From positions 1 through 64,000 of the forward strand of contig CAKZPE010000007.1 in assembly GCA_937138495.1 (NCBI GenBank): a stretch of DNA of 64,000 bases, given 5' to 3'. A model generated the notes under the pieces. It was not told where the DNA came from, ran no database searches, and was given only the letters and a program-made list of their open reading frames with translations. This DNA comes from an uncultured Oceanospirillaceae bacterium (GTDB lineage Bacteria; Pseudomonadota; Gammaproteobacteria; Pseudomonadales; Balneatricaceae). Made by a program: the position numbers and the translations under genes. Positions 1 through 11,825 of the stretch are shown here, piece by piece; positions within the stretch are counted from its first letter, which is position 1, and the number at the start of each line of letters is the position of its first letter.

Positions 1-152
1 TAGGCAATGATCTGCCGGTGTATGCAGGAATCAATTGTTGGGTGGCATTGTTTAAAAAAGTATGCAATGGTCGCGCCAAGAATAGTAACCATTGAAAAAT
101 TAAAACAGGAAAACGACAATGCTGCCGGTCATGCTATTGCCGTTACATCAAA
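1..152. other. Window edge upstream of damX
   Basis: No convincing full gene is seen here. Short open stretches exist in frame 3 (closing at 93-95) and frame 1 (closing at 154-156). A third stretch runs in frame 2 from an ATG at 119, preceded by an AGGA-like ribosome site, to a TAG at 281-283. The frame 2 stretch may be the true 5' part of the following damX-like gene. Confidence 0.4.
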
Positions 153-1562
153 TTGAATATTCGATACCTGATGCAGCCTACCAGCATGGGTTTTTTAAAC
201 AGGTATTGGGTGGACAGGATGTGGAGCACGAATTTTTGGCTGTTTTATCGAATCCGGCGTTGGCGATTAAACTATGGGCTTAGGGAGTACGATGCAGCGG
301 CTTTGTCAGCTAAGCCACACGTTATCCTCTTTGGTTTACCTGAGTTAATGACACGTTTACAGCAGGATCACAGTGTTGATCAGCTGGATGGTCAGACGCA
401 TCATCAGGTACTGGAGGCTTTTGCTGAAGATGAAGCCCGTAGCTATATTATTCAGCGCTACAAAGCTGCACAGTCACTCTCAGAAGATCAGCTGCGTCAG
501 TTGTTTGTTATTTCCGGTGGTTTACCGGGCGGTCTGAATCAGGCTGTGGAAAACTTGTTCCGTGCAGGTGAAATTAGCCAGGAAAAATCTGCCAGAGGCT
601 TACCCCGTATGCACCTGATCAGTATCGCGACCGTTCTGATTGGTGTATTGCTGATTTCCTTATGGCAGTACTGGCCTGAAGAACAGCCTGGCGAAGACGT
701 ACGTGAGCGGGTTCAGCTGGAGCTTCCGGTAACCCCGGAGGCAAAAGAGGCCGCGACGATAGTCGTTACTGAAGAGCCTGCTACCCGGAAGATTTTACCA
801 ATACCTTCTTTGGAACCTGAGCGTAAAGCTGAAAAATCTGAGCTGAAAACGCCTGAGGCTGACGCTAAACCTGAAACTGTTGTTGTACAGACAGCCAAGC
901 CAGAGAAATCTGCTTACATAATTAAAGATGAAGTTAAAGCTAAAGAGACTGTCCAGACACCTGTGAAGCCGGTTAAGTCACAGACGTCGGCTAAACCCGT
1001 TATTAAGGCAGAGCAGCAGCCGGTCGTTAAACTGGCCGAAGATACGTTGGTTGAAGAGAAGCCGGTAGTGCCGAAGCCTGCTACTAAAACTGAAAGTGTG
1101 AAGCCTGCCGAAGTTGCTGCTGCGGTAATCGCTAAGCCAGCGAAAGCTGAGCCTAAAAGTACAGTCAAACCTGAGCCTCTGGTCACTAAGCCCGCTGTTA
1201 AAGTTGCTGCCAAGCCAGCAGTAAAAGAAAAGCCTGTGGTTAAACCTAAACCTACAGCCCAGCAATTATCAGTCAGTGAGAAGGCTCTGCTGGAGTGGCC
1301 TACATCAGGTTATACGCTACAAGTATTAGGTGCAGGTCTTAAGAAGAGTGCCGATGATTTTATTCGTGGTCAGAAAGAACCGCAGAAGTTTTATCTGTTC
1401 CGTACCACCTATAAAGGAAACCCCTGGTATGTGGTTGTCTACGGCCAGTATAAGAGCCGCCAGTCAGCATCTGCTGCCAGCAAGTCTTTACCGGATGATT
1501 TACGGAAGCTTCAGCCCTGGGCCCGTTCAATTCAGGGGATTCAGTCAGAGATAAAAAAATAG
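153..1562 (+). CDS. damX: DamX-like SPOR domain protein, probably frameshifted at its 5' end
   Basis: SPOR proteins of this type bind denuded septal peptidoglycan and take part in cell division. About 150 cytoplasmic residues resemble the C-terminal half of the ATPase-like domain of Pseudomonas DamX (around HVILFGLPEL, residues 56-65). A membrane helix follows at about 154-173, then a long Lys-Pro-Ala-rich periplasmic linker, and a C-terminal SPOR domain from about residue 385. The first 43 residues (TTG start, many Trp and Arg) do not look like real coding sequence. A better N-terminus runs in frame 2 from ATG 119 and meets this frame near 280, so a one-base insertion is likely. No Walker A motif is visible. 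Position directly before gltB-gltD-hemE matches Pseudomonas gene order and supports the name. Confidence 0.7.
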   Translation: MNIRYLMQPTSMGFLNRYWVDRMWSTNFWLFYRIRRWRLNYGLREYDAAALSAKPHVILFGLPELMTRLQQDHSVDQLDGQTHHQVLEAFAEDEARSYIIQRYKAAQSLSEDQLRQLFVISGGLPGGLNQAVENLFRAGEISQEKSARGLPRMHLISIATVLIGVLLISLWQYWPEEQPGEDVRERVQLELPVTPEAKEAATIVVTEEPATRKILPIPSLEPERKAEKSELKTPEADAKPETVVVQTAKPEKSAYIIKDEVKAKETVQTPVKPVKSQTSAKPVIKAEQQPVVKLAEDTLVEEKPVVPKPATKTESVKPAEVAAAVIAKPAKAEPKSTVKPEPLVTKPAVKVAAKPAVKEKPVVKPKPTAQQLSVSEKALLEWPTSGYTLQVLGAGLKKSADDFIRGQKEPQKFYLFRTTYKGNPWYVVVYGQYKSRQSASAASKSLPDDLRKLQPWARSIQGIQSEIKK

Positions 1563-1585
1563 GGCTTCACCTGAGGTGAAGCCCT
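1561..1585. terminator. Hairpin at the damX stop
   Basis: GGGCTTCACC and GGTGAAGCCC form a perfect 10-bp stem around a TGA loop. The damX stop codon overlaps its left foot. There is no T-run on the plus side, but an A-run lies immediately before it. As a classical intrinsic terminator it would therefore work better for minus-strand transcription. Confidence 0.6.
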
Positions 1586-1882
1586 GAAGAAAAGGACAAA
1601 CAAGGAGAGAAATGACGTTTGTCTGAAGAACTTCCTGAATTAACCGGTATTTTGCTTCGCATGACATCTCTGTCAATATTGTCGCTGCTATAAACTTCAG
1701 ACTGCTGTCACTTGCAGTTCGAATATATGCCTTCCTTCTGAAATCAAACTGAAAAATCAGTCGTATCTAAGCTGTAATCCTCACGAGTCTGACGCGAAGA
1801 GGAAAGCGGTATCCCCCGATGTTGTTATTCTCGAACCGTGTATGACCAGTGTCGTATTGTGCGTCCGCACAATTTAGCGGCA

Positions 1883-1913
1883 AAATACAAAAGCAGTGAG
1901 GGCTTTTGTATTT
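1883..1913. repeat. 12-bp perfect inverted repeat
   Basis: AAATACAAAAGC and GCTTTTGTATTT pair perfectly around the 7-base loop AGTGAGG. No gene is adjacent. It could be a terminator-like hairpin or a protein-binding dyad in the gltB upstream region. Confidence 0.6.
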
Positions 1914-2144
1914 ATGGCCATTGATATACTGAATGATGAAATCTGCTAATCCTTAGGGTGAAAAATCATCACGAAAGATGGTTTAAGTGCGTTTTTGTGT
2001 GCTTTTTATAACTATTTTTAAGCGGTTTTTCAGAACGGGGCAGGTTTTAAGATTTTTCTGTTTCTTAAAGGAAACTTGCGGGTGTTTTTAGGGTATTTGT
2101 ATATTTAATGCTCAGCGGCAGAGTAAAAATCTATAAAAATACCC

Positions 2145-2176
2145 CTGACAAAAATATCCTCTGAATTGTGTATAAT
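2145..2176 (+). promoter_or_regulatory. Candidate gltB promoter
   Basis: A perfect TATAAT lies at 2171-2176. The nearest -35-like element, CTGACA at 2145-2150, gives a spacer of 20, longer than ideal. The -10 call is stronger than the -35 call. Confidence 0.4.
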
Positions 2177-2297
2177 TTGTCCTTCCAGGGCTTGGTGTGT
2201 AGAATGGCCCTCCCTTTGAAGAGGATGAAGCCACCTTTTGGGTGCGAAGGACGGCGATAATATATTGATAAGAAAGAATTTTTTGGTGGGATAACTT

Positions 2298-5200
2298 ATG
2301 AGCAACAGTCTATATCGCCCAGGTGAATTTAAAGATAACTGCGGGTTCGGCCTTATGGCCCATATGCAGGGTGAGGCAAGTCATGACTTGCTGCAAAAGG
2401 CGATTGAGGCCCTTGCCTGTATGACACACCGCGGTGGCATTGCTGCAGACGGTAAGACCGGTGACGGTTGCGGTTTGCTGATGCAAAAACCTGATACTTT
2501 TTTACGTGCGGCGGCGCACAAAGAATTGTCAGTAGAGCTGACCGATGAATATGCGGTAGGGATGATTTTCCTCTCCCGTGATCCGGTTAAAGCCCAGTCT
2601 GCCCGCAAAGTTATGAATCAGGCGCTGGAAGACCAGGGTCTGGGAGTTGCCGGTTGGCGTGTCGTGCCTACCGATGATGCATGTCTGGGGACAATTGCCA
2701 AAGATACCTTGCCTCAGATTGAGCAGGTATTTGTTACGACGGATAAAGCACAACGCGAATTCGCAGTCAGTCTGTACGTCGCCCGTCGTAAAGCGGAGAT
2801 CGCACTGACTGCCGATGAAGATTTTTACATTTGCAGCCTTTCTGACAAGGTCATTTCCTATAAAGGCCTGATGATGCCGGTGGATTTACCGGTATTTTAT
2901 ACCGACCTGGGTGATCCGGAGCTGGCAACGGCTATCTGTACGTATCATCAGCGTTTTTCTACCAATACAGCACCTCGCTGGCCACTGGCTCAGCCATTCC
3001 GTCTGTTGGCGCATAATGGTGAAATCAATACCATCGAAGGTAACCGTAACTGGGCCCGTGCCCGGTCGGATAAATTTGCGACTGAACTGTTGCCGAATAT
3101 CAGTGAGCTGCAGCCGATCGTCAATACTACCGGATCGGATTCTTCCAGTATGGATAACATGCTGGAATTCCTGCTGATCGGGGGGATGAATCTTTACCGG
3201 GCAGCCCGAATGATCGTGCCACCTGCATGGCAGAATCTGGACACCATGGACGCGGAGTTGCGTGCTTTTTATGATTATAACTCCATGCATATGGAACCCT
3301 GGGATGGTCCTGCAGGAATGGTTCTGACTGACGGTCGCTACGCAGTATGTATGCTGGACCGTAACGGTCTGCGTCCGTCACGCTGGGTGATGACCAAAGA
3401 TGGTTTCATCTGTACTGCGTCTGAGATCGGTGTATTCGAGTACCAGCCTGAAGATGTGGTTGCTCAGGGCCGTGTAGGGCCGGGACAGATCCTGTCCATC
3501 GATACCGAAACCGGTGAAGTGCTGCATACTGCAGACGTGGATGACCGTCTTAAGAAAGCACAGCCTTATAAGCAATGGATGCGTGAGCATTCACTGCCGC
3601 TGGAACAGACGATGAATCTTACTGAAGAGTCACAGTCATTCCGCGAAATGAGTGCTGAAGAAGTAAAAGTTCACATGAAGATGTTCCATGTGACCTTTGA
3701 AGAACGGGATCAGGTTTTGCGTCCACTGGGTGAAACCGGTATGGAAGCAGTAGGTTCAATGGGTGACGATAAGCCAATGGCTGTTCTGTCATCTCAGGTG
3801 CGTTCCCCGTATGACTATTTTCGGCAGCAGTTTGCTCAGGTAACAAACCCGCCGATCGATCCGCTGCGTGAATCCATCGTTATGTCACTGGATACCTGTA
3901 TCGGATCTGAGCGAAACGTGTTCGCTGAATCACCGGAGTATGCCCGTCGGGTGATGCTGACCACACCTGTTTTGTCGGCCAGCAAGTTCCTTCGTCTGAA
4001 GAATAACCAACTGGACGGCTTTGATGTTGCTCAGATTGATCTGAACTATGATCCGGCAACAACGGGGCTGGAAGAAGCAATTACAGCTGTCTGTGATCAG
4101 GCGGAAGCATTTGCCCGTGATAACAAGGTTATTATTATTCTGTCCGATGCTGCTATTCGTCAGGGTAAACTGCCGATTCACGCGGCGATGGCTACTGGTG
4201 CCGTGCACCACCGTCTGATTAATGAAGGCCTGCGCCCTGATGTGAACCTGATTGTTGAATCCGGTACGGTCCGTGACCCGCATCACTTTGCTGTTCTGTT
4301 CGGTTTTGGTGCAACTGCTGTTTATCCGTATCTGGCATACCGTGCGCTGACCGACCTGTGTAATACCGGTGAGCTGCCGATGGACTGGTTAGACAGTCAC
4401 GAGAACTACCGTAAGGGTATAAATAAGGGCCTGATGAAAATCATGTCTAAGATGGGGATTTCAACAATCGCCTCTTACCGTGGTGCGCAGTTGTTTGAAG
4501 CAGTCGGTATTAGCTCTCCGGTTGTCGATCTGTGTTTCACCGGTGTGACCAGTCGTATCGAAGGTGCCGATTTCAGTGATTTCCAAACTGATCAGTCTGA
4601 ACTGGCGAAAGATGCCTGGGTTGCCCGTAAGCGAATCCGTCAGGGGGGCTTGCTGAAATACGTTCACGGCGGTGAATATCATGCTTATAACCCGGACGTG
4701 ATTCAGTCTATTCACAAAGCGGTTCGCACCGGTGATGGAACTGATTATCAGGTTTATGCTGATCTGGTAAACAAACGTGGTGTCGCGACCATCCGTGATT
4801 TGATGGCGCTGAAGTCCGATGCAAAAGCGATCGATATTTCAGAGGTAGAGCCAGTAGAAGAGATCTTTAAACGTTTCGATTCTGCTGCGATGTCTCTGGG
4901 GGCGCTGTCACCTGAAGCCCATGAATGTCTGGCAATGGCCATGAATGAGTTAGGTGGCCGTTCAAACTCCGGTGAAGGTGGTGAAGACCCTGCCCGGCAT
5001 GGCACCAACCGCCGTTCCAAGATCAAGCAGGTTGCTTCTGGACGTTTCGGTGTTACCCCCGAATATCTGGTGAACGCAGAAGTTATGCAGATCAAGGTTG
5101 CGCAGGGTGCGAAGCCTGGTGAAGGCGGTCAGCTACCCGGTGGTAAGGTTAACCAGTTGATTGCCCGGTTACGTTATTCCGTGCCAGGTGTGACACTGAT

Positions 5201-6752
5201 TTCACCACCGCCGCACCATGATATCTATTCTATTGAAGATCTGGCGCAGCTGATTTTTGACCTTAAGCAGGTAAACCCTGAAGGTCTGGTATCGGTGAAA
5301 CTGGTATCCCGGCCGGGTGTGGGCACAATCGCCTGCGGTGTTGCTAAGGCCTATGCCGATCTGATCACTATTTCCGGCTATGACGGTGGTACCGCGGCAA
5401 GTCCGCTGACGTCTGTGCATTATGCCGGTTCTCCGTGGGAGCTGGGTTTGGCGGATGCGCATCAGTCACTGCGTGGCAACCATCTGCGGGGTAAAGTTCG
5501 TCTGCAGACAGACGGTGGTCTGAAGACCGGTCTGGATGTTGTTAAAGCAGCGATTCTGGGAGCGGAAAGCTTTGGTTTCGGCACCATGCCAATGGTCGCA
5601 GTTGGTTGTAAGTACCTGCGTATTTGCCACCTGAATAACTGTGCTACCGGTGTGGCAACACAGAATGATCAGCTGCGGGAAAATCATTACCGCGGTACGG
5701 TTGAAATGGTGAAGAACTACTTCCGTTTTGTGGCTGAAGAAACCCGTCAGTGGATGGCCTCTGTAGGTGTGCGGTCCATGGAAGAACTGGTTGGCCGGGT
5801 TGATCTGCTGGAAGTGATTCAGGGCAGCACTGCTAAACACAGCAAGCTTAATTTGCAGCCGTTACTGAGTGACGCAGGTATCCCGGCTGAAATGCCGCAA
5901 ACCTGTCAGGTGGGCCATAATGATCCTTACGATCTGGCTGGTTTGAACACTAAGATGCTGGAGCTGGCTGAACAAGCCATTGCAGATAAGAGTGGTGGGG
6001 AGTACGAACTCACTATTACTAACTGTGACCGTTCTGTGGGCGCCCGTACATCCGGGGCAATTGCCAAACAGCACGGTAATCTGGGGATGCAGGATAAACC
6101 GGTACGCTTTAACTTCACCGGTCATGCCGGTCAGAGTTTCGGTGTCTGGAACGCCGGCGGTCAGGAATTGTATCTGCTGGGCGATGCCAACGATTATGTG
6201 GGTAAAGGCATGGCCGGCGGCAAGATCGTGATCCGCCAGCCGGATACTGTAGGCTTTGCCAGCAATGAAACCACCATCATCGGTAACACCTGCCTCTACG
6301 GTGCGACCGGCGGCACTCTGTATGCTGCAGGTTGTGCGGGCGAGCGTTTTGCGGTGCGTAACTCCAGTGTACATGCGGTGATTGAAGGTGCCGGTGATCA
6401 CTGCTGTGAATACATGACCGGGGGGCTGGTAACAGTATTGGGTCAGGTAGGCTGTAACTTTGGTGCTGGTATGACCGGTGGCTTTGCCTATGTGCTGGAT
6501 ATGGATAACACCTTTGTGGATAAGTACAACCACGAACTGGTTGAGATTCACCGGGTTGCGCCGCAGCACATGGAAGAATACAAGAACCACCTGCGTTCAG
6601 TGATTATGGGTTTCATTGATGCCACTAACAGTGCATGGGCAACCCATATTGTAGAGAACTTCGATGATTACATCGGCCGTTTCTGGTTGGTGAAGCCGAA
6701 GGCTGCAAGCCTTGGGGCTCTGTTGAACCACATGCGTTCACGACCAGAGTAA
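2298..6752 (+). CDS. gltB: Glutamate synthase (NADPH) large subunit
   Basis: GltB transfers the amide nitrogen of glutamine to 2-oxoglutarate, making two glutamates; it is the GOGAT half of ammonium assimilation. The 1484 residues match the family's usual length. The N-terminal glutaminase has its catalytic Cys at residue 15 after a short propeptide, in the context DNCGFGL. Next come the central domain and the FMN-binding synthase domain. The 3Fe-4S cluster ligands are visible as C-x5-C-x4-C ([12 protein letters not shown]). The C-terminal GXGXG beta-helix is rich in Gly and Asn. The ATG at 2298 is preceded by a GGTGGG-like ribosome site. gltD follows 70 bases downstream. Confidence 0.98.
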   Translation: MSNSLYRPGEFKDNCGFGLMAHMQGEASHDLLQKAIEALACMTHRGGIAADGKTGDGCGLLMQKPDTFLRAAAHKELSVELTDEYAVGMIFLSRDPVKAQSARKVMNQALEDQGLGVAGWRVVPTDDACLGTIAKDTLPQIEQVFVTTDKAQREFAVSLYVARRKAEIALTADEDFYICSLSDKVISYKGLMMPVDLPVFYTDLGDPELATAICTYHQRFSTNTAPRWPLAQPFRLLAHNGEINTIEGNRNWARARSDKFATELLPNISELQPIVNTTGSDSSSMDNMLEFLLIGGMNLYRAARMIVPPAWQNLDTMDAELRAFYDYNSMHMEPWDGPAGMVLTDGRYAVCMLDRNGLRPSRWVMTKDGFICTASEIGVFEYQPEDVVAQGRVGPGQILSIDTETGEVLHTADVDDRLKKAQPYKQWMREHSLPLEQTMNLTEESQSFREMSAEEVKVHMKMFHVTFEERDQVLRPLGETGMEAVGSMGDDKPMAVLSSQVRSPYDYFRQQFAQVTNPPIDPLRESIVMSLDTCIGSERNVFAESPEYARRVMLTTPVLSASKFLRLKNNQLDGFDVAQIDLNYDPATTGLEEAITAVCDQAEAFARDNKVIIILSDAAIRQGKLPIHAAMATGAVHHRLINEGLRPDVNLIVESGTVRDPHHFAVLFGFGATAVYPYLAYRALTDLCNTGELPMDWLDSHENYRKGINKGLMKIMSKMGISTIASYRGAQLFEAVGISSPVVDLCFTGVTSRIEGADFSDFQTDQSELAKDAWVARKRIRQGGLLKYVHGGEYHAYNPDVIQSIHKAVRTGDGTDYQVYADLVNKRGVATIRDLMALKSDAKAIDISEVEPVEEIFKRFDSAAMSLGALSPEAHECLAMAMNELGGRSNSGEGGEDPARHGTNRRSKIKQVASGRFGVTPEYLVNAEVMQIKVAQGAKPGEGGQLPGGKVNQLIARLRYSVPGVTLISPPPHHDIYSIEDLAQLIFDLKQVNPEGLVSVKLVSRPGVGTIACGVAKAYADLITISGYDGGTAASPLTSVHYAGSPWELGLADAHQSLRGNHLRGKVRLQTDGGLKTGLDVVKAAILGAESFGFGTMPMVAVGCKYLRICHLNNCATGVATQNDQLRENHYRGTVEMVKNYFRFVAEETRQWMASVGVRSMEELVGRVDLLEVIQGSTAKHSKLNLQPLLSDAGIPAEMPQTCQVGHNDPYDLAGLNTKMLELAEQAIADKSGGEYELTITNCDRSVGARTSGAIAKQHGNLGMQDKPVRFNFTGHAGQSFGVWNAGGQELYLLGDANDYVGKGMAGGKIVIRQPDTVGFASNETTIIGNTCLYGATGGTLYAAGCAGERFAVRNSSVHAVIEGAGDHCCEYMTGGLVTVLGQVGCNFGAGMTGGFAYVLDMDNTFVDKYNHELVEIHRVAPQHMEEYKNHLRSVIMGFIDATNSAWATHIVENFDDYIGRFWLVKPKAASLGALLNHMRSRPE

Positions 6753-6777
6753 TAACGAAGCGAATGTAAGTAATAGG

Positions 6778-8244
<1,467 letters not shown>

Positions 8245-8259
8245 GTGATCTGAATGCTT

Positions 8260-8285
8260 AAAGGCTCCGTAAGGGGCCTTTAGTG
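8260..8285 (+). terminator. Terminator-like hairpin after gltD
   Basis: AAAGGCTCC and GGGGCCTTT form a 9-bp stem with one G-T pair and a 4-base loop. The following sequence is only weakly T-rich. Confidence 0.5.
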
Positions 8286-8400
8286 TTTCTGCGGGGTGCA
8301 AAAACATCGTGCTGCGGGACTTTTTTTGATCTGAGTTGCAGAACAATTGTGACCAACCCTGTAGAATAGCCGCCAATCTGTTTTGACCCGAGAGAATCTG

Positions 8401-9465
8401 ATGACCGAACTGAAGAATGATCGCTTTCTGCGTGCCCTGTTGCGTGAACCTGTGGATGTTACACCGGTATGGATGATGCGCCAGGCTGGACGCTATCTGC
8501 CTGAATACCGTGCAACCCGTTCACAGGCCGGTGATTTTCTGAGTTTGTGTAAGAATAAAGAGCTTGCCTGCGAAGTGACCATTCAGCCACTGGAACGGTA
8601 TGACCTTGATGCGGCAATCCTGTTCTCTGATATCCTGACGATTCCGGATGCCATGGGGCTGGGTCTTTACTTCGAAACCGGTGAAGGGCCAAAGTTTAAA
8701 AAGGTAATCCGTACTGAAGCAGATGTCGCAGCGTTGCCTGTGCCTGAGTCAGCACGTGATCTGGATTACGTAATGAACGCGGTGAAAGAGATTCGCCGTG
8801 AACTGAATGGCCGTGTGCCGCTGATTGGATTTTCCGGCAGCCCGTGGACGCTGGCAACCTATATGGTTGAAGGCGGTTCCAGTAAAGACTTCCGTCACAT
8901 TAAGGAAATGATGTATGCCACCCCTGAGGTGATGCACGCACTACTGGATAAGCTGGCACAGTCAGTGACTGATTACCTGAACCAGCAAATTCTGAGTGGC
9001 GCTCAGGCGGTTCAGATCTTTGATACCTGGGGCGGTGTTTTGAGCGGTCCGATGTATCAGGAATTTTCACTGCGTTATATGCAGCAGATTATCTCTGGTC
9101 TGATCCGTGAACATGACGGCCGTAAAGTGCCGGTAATCATGTTCACCAAAAACGGTGGCCAGTGGCTGGAAACCATGGCGGAGGCTGGAGCGGATGCGCT
9201 GGGGCTGGACTGGACGACTAACATTGATGATGCCCGTGCCCGTGTTGGCGACAGTGTAGCGCTGCAGGGGAATATGGATCCGAGTGTGTTGTATGCATCT
9301 CCGGAGCGTATCCGTCAGGAAGTGGGTGATATTCTCGGCCGGTTTGGCGCAGGTTCAGGCCATGTGTTTAATCTGGGACACGGTATTCACCAGTTTGTCG
9401 ATCCGGAGCGACCGAAAGCTTTCGTTGATGCGGTTCATGAGCTGAGTGCGCAGTACCACAAATAA
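8401..9465 (+). CDS. hemE: Uroporphyrinogen decarboxylase
   Basis: HemE decarboxylates the four acetate side chains of uroporphyrinogen III to give coproporphyrinogen III in cytosolic heme synthesis. The signature [16 protein letters not shown] lies near the N-terminus and the second family signature [13 protein letters not shown] is present. ATG 8401 gives MTELKNDRF, matching the E. coli N-terminus, and GAGAG lies just upstream. An in-frame TTG at 8383 is less likely. The product is 354 residues, the normal length. It follows gltD with its own terminator downstream. Confidence 0.97.
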   Translation: MTELKNDRFLRALLREPVDVTPVWMMRQAGRYLPEYRATRSQAGDFLSLCKNKELACEVTIQPLERYDLDAAILFSDILTIPDAMGLGLYFETGEGPKFKKVIRTEADVAALPVPESARDLDYVMNAVKEIRRELNGRVPLIGFSGSPWTLATYMVEGGSSKDFRHIKEMMYATPEVMHALLDKLAQSVTDYLNQQILSGAQAVQIFDTWGGVLSGPMYQEFSLRYMQQIISGLIREHDGRKVPVIMFTKNGGQWLETMAEAGADALGLDWTTNIDDARARVGDSVALQGNMDPSVLYASPERIRQEVGDILGRFGAGSGHVFNLGHGIHQFVDPERPKAFVDAVHELSAQYHK

Positions 9466-9474
9466 TGATAAGAA

Positions 9475-9500
9475 AGAGGGCTATTTAGCCCTCTTCGTTT
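9475..9500 (+). terminator. Rho-independent terminator after hemE
   Basis: AGAGGGCT and AGCCCTCT form a perfect 8-bp stem with an ATTT loop, followed by TCGTTTAT. Confidence 0.75.
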
Positions 9501-9572
9501 ATGCCCCGGAAGGCACACAGAATGTAATGGATTTTACAAAAGGCAAACTTAACTCGAGTTCCAAAGGGTGTT

Positions 9573-10313
9573 ATGAGTAATCGACTTACTGATTTACTTG
9601 AAAGTAATAAAGAATGGGCGGAGAAGATCAATCAGGAAGACCCTGCGTTCTTCGAAACCCTGGCACAGCAGCAATCACCGAAATATCTCTGGATCGGTTG
9701 TTCGGACAGCCGGGTGCCGGCTAACGAAATTGTTGGCATGTTACCGGGTGAGCTTTTTGTGCACCGTAACGTGGCTAATCTGGTGATTCACAGTGATATG
9801 AATTGCCTGTCGGTAATTCAGTATGCGGTTCAGGTGCTGAAAGTTGAGCACATTATGGTTGTAGGTCACTATGGCTGTGGTGGTGTCGCTGCGTCTATTT
9901 CCGATAAATCAAACGGTATGATTGATAACTGGCTGCGGCATATCCGTAACGTGTATGTTCACCATAAAGATCTGTTGTCCGCATGGGATCATTCACATCA
10001 GAAGCTGGACCGTCTGTGTGAGCTGAATGTTATTGAGCAGGCCTATAATGTTTGCGACTCCACGATTGTTCAGGAAGCCTGGGCAGCCGGTCAGAAACTG
10101 ACTGTACACGGTTGGGTGTATGGCCTGAGTGATGGTCTGGTGAATGATCTGGAGTTTAACGCTTCCAGCAAAGATGATGTGCCGGAGCAGTATCGCCTGG
10201 CATTGAGCAAGATCGAAGCATTACGCGAACTGGCAATGGCTTCCAGTAATAAAGGCAAGAGTGCCCGCTCTCTGTGGGCGCGTGTTCAGCAGGTGTTTAA
10301 TAAGGCTGACTAA
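9573..10313 (+). CDS. can: Beta-class carbonic anhydrase
   Basis: Interconverts carbon dioxide and bicarbonate in the cytosol, supplying bicarbonate for carboxylation. Zinc ligands are visible in CSDSR (Cys, with the Asp-Arg dyad) and in VGHYGCGG (His and Cys). The core aligns with E. coli Can (YadF); at 246 residues the protein is slightly longer at the C-terminus. It is a single-gene unit between two terminators. Confidence 0.93.
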   Translation: MSNRLTDLLESNKEWAEKINQEDPAFFETLAQQQSPKYLWIGCSDSRVPANEIVGMLPGELFVHRNVANLVIHSDMNCLSVIQYAVQVLKVEHIMVVGHYGCGGVAASISDKSNGMIDNWLRHIRNVYVHHKDLLSAWDHSHQKLDRLCELNVIEQAYNVCDSTIVQEAWAAGQKLTVHGWVYGLSDGLVNDLEFNASSKDDVPEQYRLALSKIEALRELAMASSNKGKSARSLWARVQQVFNKAD

Positions 10314-10328
10314 TTCACTGATCTGTTT

Positions 10329-10365
10329 AAAAAGCCCTGTCAGGTATACCTGGCAGGGCTTTTTT
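10329..10365. terminator. Bidirectional terminator between can and metY
   Basis: A long stem (AAAAAGCCCTG and CAGGGCTTTTTT with an inner CAGG/CCTG) lies between convergent genes, with an A-run on one side and a T-run on the other, so it can serve both. Confidence 0.85.
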
Positions 10366-10377
10366 GATTATGTTTGT

Positions 10378-11655
10378 TTACTGCTGTGCTGCGCCGAATG
10401 CCTGTTCCAGATCTGCCAGCAGGTCGTCTATGTGCTCTATACCAACCGATAAACGCACCATGTTCGGTGTCACTCCGGCGGCTTTCAGCTCATCATCGTT
10501 CAGTTGGCGGTGGGTTGTTTCTGCCGGAATTGATGCAAGAGATTTACAGTCGCCGATGTTAACCAGCCGCAGGAATACATTCAGGGCATCATAGAAGCGG
10601 CGGGTGCCTTCCCGGCCGCCTTTCAGGCCAAAGCTGAGAATGCCGGATGCACGGCCCTGCATGTATTTATCAGCCAGTGCATTGTCTTTATGGCTGCTGA
10701 GGCCGGCATAATTTACCCACTCCACCTGATCATGATTATCCAGATATTCAGCAATCCGGGCGCTGTTTTCGCAAATGCGTTCCATGCGCAGTGGCAGTGT
10801 TTCCATGCCCTGTAGCAGCAGAAAAGCATTCATCGGAGACAGAGCTGCACCCATGTTGCGCAGCGGAACGACACGGCAGCGGCCGATAAAGGCCGCAGGG
10901 CCAAAAGCTTCGGTATATACCACACCGTGATAAGAAATATCCGGTTCGTTTAAGAGTGGGAAGCGCTCTTTGTTCTCTGCCCAGGGGAAGTTGCCGGAGT
11001 CGACAATAACTCCGCCAATTGAGTTGCCATGGCCGCCGATGTACTTCGTAGCTGACTGTACAACTATATCTGCCCCGTGCTCTATCGGGCGCCACAGGGC
11101 AGGGCTGGGCACAGTGTTATCCACAATTACCGGTACGCCGTTACGGTGTGCCAGTTCGCTCAGTTTTTCTATATCAGCAATGCTGCCGGAAGGGTTGCCG
11201 ACGGATTCGCAGAAAATACCTTTGGTGCGGCCGTCGATATTTGCCTGAATTGCCGCGTAGTCATCTTTATCCACAAAACGGACTTCAATCCCCTGTCGTG
11301 GCAAGGTATGGGCAAACAGGTTATAGGTGCCGCCATAGAGTTCGCTGGTGGCGATAATGTTATCGCCAACTTCAGCCAGTGTCTGAATCGTATAAGTGAT
11401 AGCCGCCATACCTGAAGCAACTGCCAGTGCGGCAACACCGCCTTCCATGGCTGCAACACGCTGTTCCAGCACATCTGTTGTCGGGTTCATAATGCGGGTG
11501 TAGATATTGCCCGGGACTTTCAGGTCAAACAGATCGGCACCGTGCTGAGCGCTGTCGAACGCATAGGAGGCTGTCTGATAGACAGGTACAGCAACTGCTT
11601 TGGTTGTTTCGTCAGGTGTGTAGCCGCCATGCACGGCGAGTGTTTCCAGTTTCAT
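10378..11655 (-). CDS. metY: O-acetylhomoserine (thiol)-lyase, PLP-dependent
   Basis: Makes homocysteine (or methionine) from O-acetylhomoserine and sulfide (or methanethiol). It is a fold-type I PLP enzyme of the Cys/Met metabolism family. The PLP lysine lies in SATKYIGGHG. N-terminal VPVYQTASYAF and C-terminal LSVGIEHIDDL are typical of the family. The chosen start, 11655, gives MKLETLAVHGG with AAGGA eight bases upstream. An upstream in-frame ATG at 11670 has no ribosome site. The product is 425 residues. It diverges from radA. Distinguishing MetY from related sulfhydrylases by sequence alone is reasonable but not certain. Confidence 0.9.
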   Translation of the reverse strand: MKLETLAVHGGYTPDETTKAVAVPVYQTASYAFDSAQHGADLFDLKVPGNIYTRIMNPTTDVLEQRVAAMEGGVAALAVASGMAAITYTIQTLAEVGDNIIATSELYGGTYNLFAHTLPRQGIEVRFVDKDDYAAIQANIDGRTKGIFCESVGNPSGSIADIEKLSELAHRNGVPVIVDNTVPSPALWRPIEHGADIVVQSATKYIGGHGNSIGGVIVDSGNFPWAENKERFPLLNEPDISYHGVVYTEAFGPAAFIGRCRVVPLRNMGAALSPMNAFLLLQGMETLPLRMERICENSARIAEYLDNHDQVEWVNYAGLSSHKDNALADKYMQGRASGILSFGLKGGREGTRRFYDALNVFLRLVNIGDCKSLASIPAETTHRQLNDDELKAAGVTPNMVRLSVGIEHIDDLLADLEQAFGAAQQ

Positions 11656-11825
11656 CGTCTGATCCTTCATAATATTTACGCAAGAATGTAGCGGAGCGTT
11701 TTCGATTGTAATCCCTTTACGGAATAAAGAAAGCCGGTGTTTTTTGCTGCCAGTGGCCGACGCTTTTGTTTAGAATGCCTGATCGGATCAGAAGTGTTTT
11801 TCACGGGAAAAATCAGAGGTTATTC

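Larger units (their letters stand above)
1586..2297. other. Long intergenic region before gltB
   Basis: About 710 bases with no supported gene. It holds a perfect 12-bp inverted repeat at 1883-1913, a smaller GC-rich dyad near 1856-1873 and a candidate promoter near 2145-2176. Around 120 bases of untranslated leader would precede gltB. Confidence 0.6.

Noticed and set aside
5862..6590. A 242-codon open frame on the minus strand inside gltB.
   Set aside because: Antisense to the conserved GXGXG domain; no ribosome site or family resemblance.
8383..8400. Earlier TTG start for hemE.
   Set aside because: ATG 8401 gives the exact E. coli-like N-terminus and has a ribosome site directly upstream.
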